Shown here one piece after another: positions 43,908-52,511 of a stretch of DNA of 64,000 nt. This DNA comes from Paenibacillus vietnamensis (GTDB lineage: Bacteria; Bacillota; Bacilli; Paenibacillales; Paenibacillaceae), in NCBI RefSeq assembly GCF_020169515.1, contig NZ_JAHMHW010000001.1:248001-312000 (forward strand), in the 5' to 3' direction. The translations under genes and the position numbers were made by a program. How positions within the stretch are numbered: position 1 is the stretch's first letter; the number at the start of each line of letters is the position of its first letter. Below the pieces are notes generated by a model, which worked only from the letters and a program-made list of their open reading frames with translations, did no database searches and was not told where the DNA came from.

Positions 43908-45551
43908 TTGAAGAGTAGGATGAAGTTGAAGTTGATGGGGAAAACAACGCTGATCGCAGGGGCCGTTACGCTGCTGCTCCTTAGCTCGGCGCTGCAGGCC
44001 TTCGCTTACGACGCCCGGCTCAGCCTGTACAAGGACGTGCCGGAGAAGGACTGGGCGGCGGAGTCGGTGTACCGCTTGTCCGCGCTCGGCGTGATCGACG
44101 GCTATGGGGATAATACATACCGGCCGGGCGACGCTCTGACAAGAGAGGCGTTCGTCAAGCTGCTCGTACAATCGGTAGAGCCTGCAGCCGGGAAGGAGAA
44201 GGCTGCCGCCCTCCAGGACGTGGCCAAGGACCGCTGGTCTTATGAGCCGATCAAAAAAGCCTATGACGCGGGTTGGCTTGACGCGCTTACGGCGGGCGGC
44301 AAATTTAAGCCGGCTCAAAGCATCAAGCGCGAGGAAGTGGCTGCCTTGATCGCCCATGCGCTGCTGCAGAACGAATCCGAAGAGGAGAAGCGGCTCTGGT
44401 TCGAGAAGGGCTGGCTGGAAGCGCGCGAACAAGCCGATTTCGGCGATATGGGAAGCGCGGATGCGAAGCTCGCTCCTTATGTCATGAAAGCCTATTCCGA
44501 ATCGATTATGCTGGGGGATACTAAGGGCAACTTCCTGCCGGCGAAAACACTGACCCGCCGCGAAGCGGCCGTCACGATCGACCGGCTGACCGGGCATCAA
44601 AGCGACGGCCGGATTCTTGAGCTGTCCGCGTTTGATTCCGCAGGAGGCCCGTACAAAAATTACGGCCGCTTCGCCTCTGCGGACGAAATGATATTCGATT
44701 GGGCGAACCTGAATTATGAAGGTGCAGGCCATGCAACCGCCGCCTTGAAGCTGCCGGCCGATTACAAGCAGGCACTGAGCGCAGCGGAGGCGGGCGGAGC
44801 GTCCAAGACGCTGATGGTGTTCGGGAATACGATAAGCCAGAAGCTTGGCGAATTTGTTATGGACCGGGAAGCGCATCAAGCGTTCGCGGACTCTCTCGGC
44901 AGCCTGGCCGCCGATCCGGCCTACGGCTTCGATGGCGTCACTATCGATTTCGAGGGCCTGATCCCGGACTCCTACCGGGAGCCTTTCATCGAGCTGCTCC
45001 GTACGGTGAAGTTCGCGCTCGGAGACGATATCGCCTTATCTGTAGCGGTTCCGCCGTCTAATTATTACGATGGTTTTGACTACGAGCAGATCGGCGGGCT
45101 GGCGGACCGCGTCATCCTGATGGCCTACGATTTCACGCACGCAGCCAGCGGGCTGCCGTCGGCTCCGCTCACGCTAGTCGGAGACTCGGTGCGGGACATT
45201 TTGGAGCACGTTCCGGCGGATAAGCTCATGCTTGGCATTTCGAAGCAGGCCAACCAATGGACGACGAAGCCGGACGGTACGGTCGATTTCTTCCGTTCGC
45301 CGGCTATCGCGGCGGTTGAAAGCCGGATCGCCGATCCGGGGACGAAGTCGGATATGCCGCTGCCTTTCTTTTTGAACCGCTTGACGTTCACGGATAACAG
45401 GGGCTCGCACCTGCTTTGGTATGAGGACGCGAAAAGCATCGAAGCAAAGCTGCGGCTGGCGCGGGATTTGGGCTTGCGGGGAGCGGCGTTGTGGCAGATC
45501 AACCAGCTTACCGATACCGATTGGACGATGATTTCGTCGTTTAACGAGTAA
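43908..45551 (+). CDS. Cell-surface protein: three SLH domains plus GH18-like catalytic domain
   Basis: A 547-residue secreted protein. The signal peptide (KLKLMGKTTLIAGAVTLLLL, ending near LQAFA) is followed by three S-layer homology domains up to about residue 235 (KDVPEKDWAAESVYRLSALGVIDGYGDNTYRPGD is the first). These bind pyruvylated wall polymer. A GH18-like TIM barrel follows, with the motif DGVTIDFEGL holding the catalytic glutamate and ILMAYDFTH downstream. The middle aspartate of the usual DxxDxDxE is a threonine, as also varies in spore cortex or wall lytic GH18 relatives (YaaH type). TTG 43908 follows AGGGAGAGG by six bases; ATG 43881 is an alternative. Confidence 0.85.
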   Translation: MKSRMKLKLMGKTTLIAGAVTLLLLSSALQAFAYDARLSLYKDVPEKDWAAESVYRLSALGVIDGYGDNTYRPGDALTREAFVKLLVQSVEPAAGKEKAAALQDVAKDRWSYEPIKKAYDAGWLDALTAGGKFKPAQSIKREEVAALIAHALLQNESEEEKRLWFEKGWLEAREQADFGDMGSADAKLAPYVMKAYSESIMLGDTKGNFLPAKTLTRREAAVTIDRLTGHQSDGRILELSAFDSAGGPYKNYGRFASADEMIFDWANLNYEGAGHATAALKLPADYKQALSAAEAGGASKTLMVFGNTISQKLGEFVMDREAHQAFADSLGSLAADPAYGFDGVTIDFEGLIPDSYREPFIELLRTVKFALGDDIALSVAVPPSNYYDGFDYEQIGGLADRVILMAYDFTHAASGLPSAPLTLVGDSVRDILEHVPADKLMLGISKQANQWTTKPDGTVDFFRSPAIAAVESRIADPGTKSDMPLPFFLNRLTFTDNRGSHLLWYEDAKSIEAKLRLARDLGLRGAALWQINQLTDTDWTMISSFNE

Positions 45552-45683
45552 GGTCGACGGAAGGAAGGAGCCGCTTGCGGTAAATCTGAGATTTTTCTCA
45601 TCGGCGTTTCTGTTTCATCGTTGATTCATCGGTTAAATAACAGGTAGCAACATCAACCACGAGCCTGAAAGGGGAAAATAACC

Positions 45684-45989
45684 ATGAAGAACACGCCGAA
45701 AAAAAGAAACGCCGCCAAGCTGCTAATGATCGCCATCATGAGCGCCGTGCTCGTCTTTTCCGCGGCTGCTTGCAACAACAATGAAAACGACAACGGCAAC
45801 ACGGATGTCATGACCGATGTGGATACGAATAACAATTCGGACGCAGGAACAGGCGGGGGGAATGACGCTTCTTCTGCCGATAATTCGGACGCGGCGACAG
45901 GCGGAGGGAACGACGCTTCTGGCTCTACCGATACTCCATCTGACGACGATTCGGCGGCAGGAGAAGGAACCGGTTCCAGCACGCCATAA
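45684..45989 (+). CDS. Small Asn/Asp/Gly-rich lipoprotein
   Basis: A 101-residue protein with a basic N-terminus (KNTPKKRNAAK), a hydrophobic core and the lipobox SAAAC (Cys about 30). The rest is low complexity, with two near-repeats of NSDA-TGGGNDAS (around residues 51-63 and 67-79) and an acidic tail. It is predicted to be a disordered membrane-anchored surface lipoprotein of unknown role. AAGGGG lies before the ATG and a strong terminator follows, so it is a single-gene unit. Confidence 0.75.
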   Translation: MKNTPKKRNAAKLLMIAIMSAVLVFSAAACNNNENDNGNTDVMTDVDTNNNSDAGTGGGNDASSADNSDAATGGGNDASGSTDTPSDDDSAAGEGTGSSTP

Positions 45990-46002
45990 TAAATAGTACG
46001 AT

Positions 46003-46034
46003 AAAGGGACGCCTGCTGCGGCAGGCGTTCCTTT
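46003..46034 (+). terminator. Terminator after the small lipoprotein gene
   Basis: GGGACGCCTGC (about 46006-46016) pairs with GCAGGCGTTCC (46021-46031) around a short loop, followed by TTTCCTTTATTTT. Confidence 0.82.
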
Positions 46035-46147
46035 CCTTTATTTTCCTTTCGTAAAAAATATTTTTCGACTTCGCGATTCGACAAACTTTGAAAACGGAAG
46101 AAGTTATACTTAATTCGGAAGTTATTCATAGACATCGGAGGTCGTTC

Positions 46148-46405
46148 ATGATTAATTCAACGCTGAAAAAAAGGGTCGTCTGGTTCATTCACAGTGAAGT
46201 TGAGCGGGTACTGAGCAATTTGAAAAACGGAGCCGTCAATAAGGATAACGCCTTAGGCAGCCTGAGCACGCTGTTTCAGGTCGCTTCGTCAACCAAGGAT
46301 GCGGATTCCATGGAGTATATTTGTACGGTCATTGATCATATACGAAGCTCGAAGCATACGATCGGCTTGTTTTATTTTACCGAGATGAGACAAGAGTCGT
46401 ATTAG
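46148..46405 (+). CDS. Conserved-looking small protein of unknown function
   Basis: An 85-residue, probably helical, cytoplasmic protein (LKKRVVWFIHSEVERVLSNL, then SLSTLFQVASSTKDADSMEYI). No signal peptide or known motif is visible. CGGAGG lies just upstream of ATG 46148 and a T-rich terminator follows the stop, so I regard it as a real single-gene unit. Function not recognised. Confidence 0.65.
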   Translation: MINSTLKKRVVWFIHSEVERVLSNLKNGAVNKDNALGSLSTLFQVASSTKDADSMEYICTVIDHIRSSKHTIGLFYFTEMRQESY

Positions 46406-46419
46406 AGCCAAGAGGTCCG

Positions 46420-46451
46420 CAGCTCTTCCTCGAACGAGGGGCTGTTTTTTT
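46420..46451 (+). terminator. Terminator after the 85-residue protein gene
   Basis: CAGCTC (46420-46425) with an inner CCTC pairs with GAGGGGCTG (to 46444), followed by TTTTTTT. Confidence 0.65.
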
Positions 46452-46534
46452 ATGCCTTCGGAGGCAGTTGTGGGGGAGGGGATTTCAATATAGTATAGAA
46501 AGTATGATTATGAACCGACAGGGGATGAGAGAAG

Positions 46535-46855
46535 TTGTACGAGCACCTGGTATCCTTTAAATTTCGCGAACCGCTTGATCAGGGCAAGGAGCGCGAGCTG
46601 CTGGACGCCCTGCACGCATTGAAAGAAGCTGTCCCGGGAATCGTGGAGCTTACGGCCGGAGCGAATCAGACTCCCGAGACCGATAATATTCAAGGCTATA
46701 CGCTAGGCCTCAGAGTAACGTTCGCCCACCGCCAGGCGCTGCTGGATTACGGTCCGCACCCGGCCCACCAGGCTTTTGTCCGATTGCTGGACGGCTTGAT
46801 CGACAATGTGATCGTTGTGGATTATCCCGTACACGAGGTGCATAAGCGTGGCTGA
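46535..46855 (+). CDS. Dabb-domain (stress-responsive alpha/beta barrel) protein
   Basis: A 106-residue dimeric alpha/beta barrel-type protein (EHLVSFKFREPLDQGKERELL at the start, VTFAHRQALLDYGPHPAHQAFV in the middle, VVDYPVHEV at the end). Family members are found in stress responses and as small enzymes; no specific reaction can be assigned. The start is TTG 46535 with GAGAGAAG upstream. It overlaps the NikR start, so the two are translationally coupled. Confidence 0.85.
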   Translation: MYEHLVSFKFREPLDQGKERELLDALHALKEAVPGIVELTAGANQTPETDNIQGYTLGLRVTFAHRQALLDYGPHPAHQAFVRLLDGLIDNVIVVDYPVHEVHKRG

Positions 46856-47309
46856 TGCGAAAGAAGAGCTGGTCCGTTTCGGCGTTTCGTTCCCGGCTCC
46901 GCTCATCGAGCAGTTCGACCGGTACATCGACGAGCAGGGGTATACGAACCGTTCGGAAGCGATCAGGGATTTGGCGCGGCGTTCTTTGCTGGAGCCGTCC
47001 AGAATGAACGGTCAGGAATATGTAGCCGGCACGATCGTTATCGTCTTCGACCATCATGTGACCGATCTGCCTGTCGTGCTGATGGAGATCCAGCATCGTT
47101 ATCATCATGCGATTATCTCCAACATGCATGTTCATTTAAACCATGCCCAGTGCCTGGAGGTGATCGTGGTTCGCGGACAGCTGTCCGGGCTGCGGGAGCT
47201 GCACCAGCAAATTCAGACGCAGAAAGGCGTCACCTATGCCGAGCTGTCCGTTACGTACGCCGATAGGCATGGTGACGATACGCATCACCACGATCACGGG
47301 CATCCGTAA
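46848..47309 (+). CDS. nikR: NikR, nickel-responsive ribbon-helix-helix repressor
   Basis: A 153-residue regulator. The N-terminal ribbon-helix-helix is RFGVSFPAPLIEQFDRYI with TNRSEAIRDLARR. The C-terminal ACT-type nickel domain carries H83, H94, H96 and C102, matching the H76, H87, H89 and C95 nickel ligands of E. coli NikR. The tail ends in a His-rich stretch (HHHDHGHP). It represses nickel uptake when nickel is plentiful. The start GTG 46848 overlaps the Dabb stop. The next operon is a Nik-type importer with a dyad upstream, its probable target. Confidence 0.95.
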   Translation: MADAKEELVRFGVSFPAPLIEQFDRYIDEQGYTNRSEAIRDLARRSLLEPSRMNGQEYVAGTIVIVFDHHVTDLPVVLMEIQHRYHHAIISNMHVHLNHAQCLEVIVVRGQLSGLRELHQQIQTQKGVTYAELSVTYADRHGDDTHHHDHGHP

Positions 47310-47327
47310 ACGCCTCCTGAACAATAG

Positions 47328-47358
47328 AACCGCTCAAGAGTCCGCTCTTGGGCGGTTT
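47328..47358 (+). terminator. Terminator after nikR
   Basis: AACCGC-CAAGAG (47328-47340) pairs with CTCTTG-GCGGTT (47345-47357), followed by a moderately T-rich TGTTGCGTTT. Confidence 0.65.
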
Positions 47359-47404
47359 GTTGCGTTTGGGAGGAGGTAAAATAACGTGTAAGAACAGGCA
47401 GGCC

Positions 47405-47432
47405 GTGTTACAATATTCCATAATCGTGTCAC
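47405..47432 (+). promoter_or_regulatory. Candidate NikR operator before nikA
   Basis: GTGTTAC (47405-47411) and GTGTCAC (47426-47432) are separated by 14 bases. The outer bases make an inverted repeat GTGnnAC-N14-GTGnnAC. A third GTGT lies at 47386. It lies 27 bases before the nikA start, directly where a repressor would act. The spacing resembles that of known NikR dyads although the bases differ from E. coli. Confidence 0.45.
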
Positions 47433-47458
47433 AAAAGAACAATAGAGGATGAGGGAGC

Positions 47459-49057
47459 TTGAGGAGAAGCGTACTGGGATTCATATCAGCACTTTTATTA
47501 GTCACAATAGCGACGGGATGCGCAGAAGGCAGGGACGAGCCTGGGTCGGAGGAGCAAGCAGCGCAGGATGGGCTGGTGCTGGCGGTCGGCTCGGAGCCGG
47601 AAACGGGATTCGATCCGGTTAAAGGCTGGGGCCGCTATGGCTCTCCGCTCTTTCAGAGCACTTTGCTGAAGCGCGACGATCAGCTGAAAATTGTGAACGA
47701 TTTGGCGACGGGCTACAAGGTCAGCGGAGACGGACTTACGTGGACGGTTAAGCTGCGGGGGGATGCGGTATTTTCCGATGGGGAGAAGCTGACCTCAGAC
47801 GATGTCAAATTTACGTTCGATACGGCGGCAAGCGGAGGTTCTTCGATCGATTTGACGAATCTGGAAAGCGTCGAAGCGGCGGAAGGACAAGTAAAGTTTA
47901 AGCTGAAAAAACCGCAGTCTACCTTTGTGTACCATCTGATTACGACAGGCATCGTTCCGGAGCACGCTTATTCAGACGGTTATGCTGAACATCCCGTTGG
48001 CTCCGGGCCGTATACGTTCGTGCAATGGGACAAAGGCCAGCAGCTGATCGTCCAGGCAAATCCGAATTACTACGGGGACAAGCCATCCTTCAAGCGGCTG
48101 ACGTTTTTGTTTCTTCAAGAAGATGCGGCGTTCGCGGCAGCGAAGGCCGGAAGCGTCGACGTTGCATACATCCCCTCTACCTTCAGCAGCCAGGCGGTCA
48201 AAGGCATGCGGCTGGAGGATATCAAAACCGTCGATAACCGCGGCATTGCGTTTCCTTACGTGAAGGCAGGCGCGAAGACGGACGAAGGTTATCCGATCGG
48301 CAACGACGTAACGGCGGATGAAACGATCCGCAAGGCGATCAATACGGTCATCGACCGTCAGCGGCTGGTGGACGGCATTTTGGAGGGCTACGGTTCGCCT
48401 GCCTATACGGCTGTCGACGGCTTGCCTTGGTGGAACGAGCAATCGGTCATAGAGGACGGCGATGCCGCGGCCGCCAAGCAAATGCTGGCGGATGCAGGCT
48501 GGAAGGATACGAATAACGACGGAATCGTTGATAAAGGCGGCCTGGAGGCAGTGTTTACGCTGCTGTACCCGTCGGGCGACATGACCCGTCAGGCGCTTGC
48601 GCTGGCCGCCTCGGAGATGGTGCAGGCCGCCGGCATCCGCATGAACGTCGAGGGGAAAAGCTGGGACGAAATCGAGAAGCTGATGCACTCGAATGCGGTG
48701 CTGCTCGGCTGGGGAAGCCACGATCCGCTCGAAATGTATAATCTGTACAGCAGCATTTACGGCGGTGTCGACTACTATAATACCGGCTTCTATGCAAACG
48801 AATCGGTAGATAAATGGATGGATAAGGCACTTGATGCAAGATCGGAACAGCAATCGCTGGAGTTTTGGAAAAAAGCGCAGTGGGACGGGCAAACGGGCCT
48901 CAGTGCCAAGGGCGATGCGCCTTGGGCGTGGCTGGTCAATATCGATCACCTGTATCTTGTCAATGATAAGCTGGACATCGGCGAGCAGCGTATTCAGCCG
49001 CACGGCCACGGTTGGCCGATTACGGACAACATTGAAGACTGGGCTTGGAGAGAGTAG
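47459..49057 (+). CDS. nikA: Nickel/peptide-type ABC transporter binding lipoprotein (NikA-like)
   Basis: A 532-residue SBP family 5 protein. The signal peptide ends with ATGC (Cys 21). Family motifs include FDPVKGWGRYGSPLFQSTLL, FSDGEKLTSDDVKFTFDTA and HPVGSGPYTFVQWDKGQQL. The PHGHGWP segment near the C-terminus offers histidines for metal-chelate binding. It captures nickel, probably as a chelate, outside the membrane. TTG 47459 follows GAGGGAGC. The family also includes peptide binders; NikR next door and the dyad upstream favour nickel. Confidence 0.85.
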   Translation: MRRSVLGFISALLLVTIATGCAEGRDEPGSEEQAAQDGLVLAVGSEPETGFDPVKGWGRYGSPLFQSTLLKRDDQLKIVNDLATGYKVSGDGLTWTVKLRGDAVFSDGEKLTSDDVKFTFDTAASGGSSIDLTNLESVEAAEGQVKFKLKKPQSTFVYHLITTGIVPEHAYSDGYAEHPVGSGPYTFVQWDKGQQLIVQANPNYYGDKPSFKRLTFLFLQEDAAFAAAKAGSVDVAYIPSTFSSQAVKGMRLEDIKTVDNRGIAFPYVKAGAKTDEGYPIGNDVTADETIRKAINTVIDRQRLVDGILEGYGSPAYTAVDGLPWWNEQSVIEDGDAAAAKQMLADAGWKDTNNDGIVDKGGLEAVFTLLYPSGDMTRQALALAASEMVQAAGIRMNVEGKSWDEIEKLMHSNAVLLGWGSHDPLEMYNLYSSIYGGVDYYNTGFYANESVDKWMDKALDARSEQQSLEFWKKAQWDGQTGLSAKGDAPWAWLVNIDHLYLVNDKLDIGEQRIQPHGHGWPITDNIEDWAWRE

Positions 49058-49072
49058 CGGGAGAGGTATACT

Positions 49073-50068
49073 ATGTTACGTTTAATTGCCGGATTTATCG
49101 GAAAAAAAGCGATCCGTCTGCTCACCCTTCTGGCTGCGGTCAGCGTCATCAGCTTCGCGCTGGTCAATGCGTCTCCGGTTGATCCGGTGCAGGCGTATAT
49201 CGGCGCGGACGTCATGCGGGTCGGCCCGGAGCAGAGAGCGGAAATCGCCGCCTATTGGGGGCTTGACCGGCCTTTTCCGGAGCGCTTTCTGAAATGGGCA
49301 AACGCTCTGCTGCATGGAGATATGGGAACTTCGATGATCTACCGCGAGCCGGTTGTGAAGGTGATCGGAGAACGTTTTCTCTCCTCCGTGTGGCTGATGG
49401 CGCTCGCCTGGACGTTTTCCGGCGTTATCGGCTTTGCGGCCGGTATCGCGGCTGCGATGCGAAAGGACAGCTGGATCGACAGGCTTATTAAAGGCTTCTG
49501 CTACACGCTAGCTTCGACGCCGGCTTTTTGGATCGGCCTGCTGCTCATGATGTTATTCAGCGTGTGGCTGGGCTGGCTTCCTGTCGGACTTAGCGTACCG
49601 GCAGGCGTACTGGCGGATGAGGTCATCCTTCTGGACCGGCTCCGTCATCTTATTTTGCCGGCTGTTACGCTTAGCGTGGCCGGCATCGCGCCGATCGCGC
49701 TGCATACGCGCCAGAAGCTGGCCGACGTGCTGGAAAGCGACTATATTTTGTTTGCCAGAGCCAGGGGGGTGAGCGGGCTGGCTTTGATCAGAAGGCATGG
49801 ACTTCGCAATATTGCGCTGCCCGCCTTGACGCTGCAGTTCGCTTCTTTCGGGGAGCTGTTCGGAGGGGCAGTGCTGGCGGAGCAGGTGTTCTCTTATCCC
49901 GGACTCGGTCAGGCGACGGTAGAGGCGGGACTTCGCGGAGACGTGCCGCTGCTGATGGGGCTTGTCCTGTGCAGCACGCTGTTCGTGTTTACCGGCAATA
50001 CTTTGGCCGATTTCCTGTACCGGATCGTCGATCCACGGATGAGGGCCGGAAAGGGGATGATCCGATGA
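49073..50068 (+). CDS. nikB: Nickel/peptide ABC transporter permease NikB-like
   Basis: A 331-residue DppB/NikB-type permease with six membrane segments (LTLLAAVSVISFALVNASPVDPV at the start) and the conserved cytoplasmic loop ILFARARGVSGLALIRRHGLRNIALP. It forms half of the channel. GGGAGAGG lies before ATG 49073, and its end overlaps nikC. Confidence 0.9.
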   Translation: MLRLIAGFIGKKAIRLLTLLAAVSVISFALVNASPVDPVQAYIGADVMRVGPEQRAEIAAYWGLDRPFPERFLKWANALLHGDMGTSMIYREPVVKVIGERFLSSVWLMALAWTFSGVIGFAAGIAAAMRKDSWIDRLIKGFCYTLASTPAFWIGLLLMMLFSVWLGWLPVGLSVPAGVLADEVILLDRLRHLILPAVTLSVAGIAPIALHTRQKLADVLESDYILFARARGVSGLALIRRHGLRNIALPALTLQFASFGELFGGAVLAEQVFSYPGLGQATVEAGLRGDVPLLMGLVLCSTLFVFTGNTLADFLYRIVDPRMRAGKGMIR

Positions 50069-50934
50069 TCCGGAGGCATATGCTGCAGGCAGCGGGAATG
50101 AATACGGGCATTCCGCGCTGGAACGGCCGGATACGTACCGCTATATCCGTCTCGGGCGCGATCGCCTTATTGGCCGTTATTATGCTGGGCAGCCGGCTGA
50201 TGGGCAGCGAAGGGCTTGCCGTTTCACTGGAGGAACGGAATATGGCGCCGTCTCCAGCCCATCTGTTCGGGACGGACTGGCTGGGCCGGGATATGCTTTC
50301 CCGGACGGTGAAGGGTCTTGCGTTAAGCATTCAAGTCGGGCTTCTCGGCGCCGCCTGCAGCACATTGATCGCGGCGGTTATGGGCCTGGCGGCCGCGACG
50401 CTTGGCAGAGCTGCGGACCGGTGCATCAGCTGGCTGATCGATGTCAGCTTGAGCGTCCCTCATCTGGTCATGCTCATTCTGATCGCCTTCGTCTGCGGAG
50501 GCGGCATGAAGGGCGTTGCGATCGGCATAATGCTGACGCACTGGCCGAGCCTGGCCCGCGTCGTCAGGGCGGAGGCGCTGCAGCTGATGTCCGCGGATTT
50601 TGTCCTCGTGTCCCGAAAGCTCGGGAGATCGCGGATGTGGATTGCTTCGCGTCACTTGGCGCCGCATATCGGGCCGCAGCTGCTGGTCGGATTTCTTATG
50701 CTGTTTCCGCATGCGGTGCTGCATGAAGCGGCGATTACGTTTCTGGGTCTCGGCATGTCGCCGCATCAGCCGGCTATCGGCATTATTTTATCCGAATCGA
50801 TGCGTTATCTGTCGACAGGCATGTGGTGGCTCGCCGTCTTCCCGGGGGCGGGGCTGCTGCTTGCGGTTTGGGCGTTCGACCGGATCGGCGGCCATTTGCG
50901 GAGGCTGACCGATCCCGGAAGCGTTCGCTTATAA
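50065..50934 (+). CDS. nikC: Nickel/peptide ABC transporter permease NikC-like
   Basis: A 289-residue DppC/NikC-type permease with the FGTDWLGRDMLSRTVKGL motif, the EAA-type loop LVSRKLGRSRMWIASRHLAPHIGP, and HEAAITFLGLGMSPHQPAIG near the end. ATG 50065 overlaps the nikB stop (ATGA), which defines the start. It is the second half of the channel. Confidence 0.9.
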   Translation: MIRRHMLQAAGMNTGIPRWNGRIRTAISVSGAIALLAVIMLGSRLMGSEGLAVSLEERNMAPSPAHLFGTDWLGRDMLSRTVKGLALSIQVGLLGAACSTLIAAVMGLAAATLGRAADRCISWLIDVSLSVPHLVMLILIAFVCGGGMKGVAIGIMLTHWPSLARVVRAEALQLMSADFVLVSRKLGRSRMWIASRHLAPHIGPQLLVGFLMLFPHAVLHEAAITFLGLGMSPHQPAIGIILSESMRYLSTGMWWLAVFPGAGLLLAVWAFDRIGGHLRRLTDPGSVRL

Positions 50935-50969
50935 GAACAAAAGTGCTGCGGAAAAAGGAGGAGATTCAT

Positions 50970-51896
50970 ATGACGTTGTTGGAAGTCAAAGATCTATCGA
51001 TTTCCTTCCTGCACTATGCGAAGGGCAGCCGCCGGGACAAGACGAATGTCGTGGACGGCCTGGACCTCGAGGTTCATGAGGGCGAGATCGTGGCGGTCGT
51101 CGGGGCCAGCGGCTCGGGCAAAAGCCTGCTCGCCCATGCCGTTATGGGCATCCTTCCGAAGAACGTCCTCGTATCCGGCGACGTGAGCTACAAAGGCGAG
51201 CGGCTGGATGCCGCTCGCCTGAAACGGTACAGGGGCACGGAAATCGCGCTTGTTCCGCAATCCGTCGCGTTTCTCGATCCGCTGATGAAGGTGGGCGAGC
51301 AGCTGCATGCTCCGGCGGACGGCAGGGAACAGGCTGCCGAGCGCCGGACGCTGTTTCAGAAGCTGAAGCTGAGCCGGCAGACGGAGAAGCTGTTCCCATT
51401 CCAGCTGTCAGGAGGGATGGCCAGAAAAGTGCTGTTCTCGACCGCAGCTGTTGCCAGAACGCGTCTGATCATTGCCGACGAGCCGACGCCGGGCATGCAC
51501 GAGTCGGATGTCCGCGAGGCGCTCGCGCGCTTTAAGTCGCTTGCCGAGAAAGGCTGCGGCGTGCTGCTGATCACGCACGATATCGAGGCGGCGCTTCGGA
51601 TAGCGGACCGTATCGCCGTCTTTTATGCGGGAACGGCGGTGGAAATCGCCCGGGCGGAGGATTTTTCAGGCAGCGGAGAGCAGCTCAGACATCCGTATAC
51701 GAAAGCGCTGTGGCGGGCGCTGCCGCAAAACGGCTTCGAGCCGCTGAAAGGGGCTGGCCAGGCGTCCGGGCCGGCCGTGGAATTGGGCTGCCCGTTCGGG
51801 AGCTGCTGCGGATCGGCAACGGGACGCTGCGCCGAAGGAAAACCCGAGCCTCGCGAGCTGCGCGGCGGATGGGTGAGGTGCGTACATGCTTCTTGA
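50970..51896 (+). CDS. nikD: Nickel/peptide ABC transporter ATPase NikD-like, Cys-rich tail
   Basis: A 308-residue ATPase. Walker A is GASGSGKSLLAHAV, the signature LSGGMARKVL (Ala-Arg where Gln-Arg is usual), and Walker B RLIIADEPTPGMH. The C-terminal oligopeptide-transporter extension holds six cysteines within about 30 residues (CPFGSCCG, then GRC and VRC), a pattern that in some homologues binds an iron-sulfur cluster. AAAGGAGGAG lies before ATG 50970. The gene overlaps nikE by 11 bases. Confidence 0.88.
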   Translation: MTLLEVKDLSISFLHYAKGSRRDKTNVVDGLDLEVHEGEIVAVVGASGSGKSLLAHAVMGILPKNVLVSGDVSYKGERLDAARLKRYRGTEIALVPQSVAFLDPLMKVGEQLHAPADGREQAAERRTLFQKLKLSRQTEKLFPFQLSGGMARKVLFSTAAVARTRLIIADEPTPGMHESDVREALARFKSLAEKGCGVLLITHDIEAALRIADRIAVFYAGTAVEIARAEDFSGSGEQLRHPYTKALWRALPQNGFEPLKGAGQASGPAVELGCPFGSCCGSATGRCAEGKPEPRELRGGWVRCVHAS

Positions 51897-52485
51897 AGCG
51901 AATCATGTGGGCTGGCGATATGACAAGGGCGACTGGCTGTTCCGGAATGTGGACTTAACGGTGCGGGCGGGCGAAGTCGTCGGTTTGACGGGACCAAGCG
52001 GAAGCGGAAAAACGACGCTTGGCCGTCTGCTGGCCGGTTATATGCAGCCGGCCGAGGGGACTGTGTCGGTCCAGGGCAGATCGCCCGGCGGAAACGCACA
52101 CGACCCCGTGCAGATGGTTTTCCAGCATCCGGAGCGGGCCGTCAATCCCCGCTGGCGCCTTGAGAAAACGGTGAAGGAAGGCTTTGTGCCGGAGCCCGGC
52201 CTGCTGGAGGCGCTCGGCATCCGGCCTGCATGGCTGAGCAGATATCCAAGCGAGCTGTCGGGAGGCGAGCTGCAGCGCTGCTGCATTGCGCGTGCGCTCG
52301 GCCCGGAGACGCGCTTTATCGTCGCCGATGAAATGACAACGATGCTGGATGCCGTTACGCAGGCGCAAATATGGCACGCAATGCTGGACATCGTCCGCGA
52401 GCGTCAAATCGGCCTGCTCGTAATCAGCCACGACCGTCCCCTCGTCAGCCGGATTTGCGACCGGTCGATCCCGTTCGGGGAATAG
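51886..52485 (+). CDS. nikE: Nickel/peptide ABC transporter ATPase NikE-like, short form
   Basis: A 199-residue ATPase, shorter than the usual ~260 residues. All nucleotide-binding motifs are present: Walker A GPSGSGKTTLGR, Q loop QMVFQHP, signature LSGGELQR, Walker B FIVADEMTTML and the switch histidine in LVISHDRPL. The C-terminal extension of Opp/Nik ATPases is missing and a terminator follows the stop immediately, so it is a naturally short form, not a truncation by frameshift. It completes the importer. Confidence 0.87.
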   Translation: MLLEANHVGWRYDKGDWLFRNVDLTVRAGEVVGLTGPSGSGKTTLGRLLAGYMQPAEGTVSVQGRSPGGNAHDPVQMVFQHPERAVNPRWRLEKTVKEGFVPEPGLLEALGIRPAWLSRYPSELSGGELQRCCIARALGPETRFIVADEMTTMLDAVTQAQIWHAMLDIVRERQIGLLVISHDRPLVSRICDRSIPFGE

Positions 52486-52511
52486 GAGAGTATGCTATTC
52501 CCCGTTTTTTT
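52477..52511 (+). terminator. Terminator of the nik operon
   Basis: GGGGAATAG (52477-52485) pairs perfectly with CTATTCCCC (52494-52502), followed by GTTTTTTT. The left arm contains the nikE stop codon and the right arm lies in the end of the convergent regulator gene. Confidence 0.88.

Noticed and set aside
47459..52485. Annotation as an oligopeptide importer
   Set aside because: The family allows it, but NikR lies directly upstream with a dyad before the first gene; nickel is the better reading, with peptide kept as an alternative.
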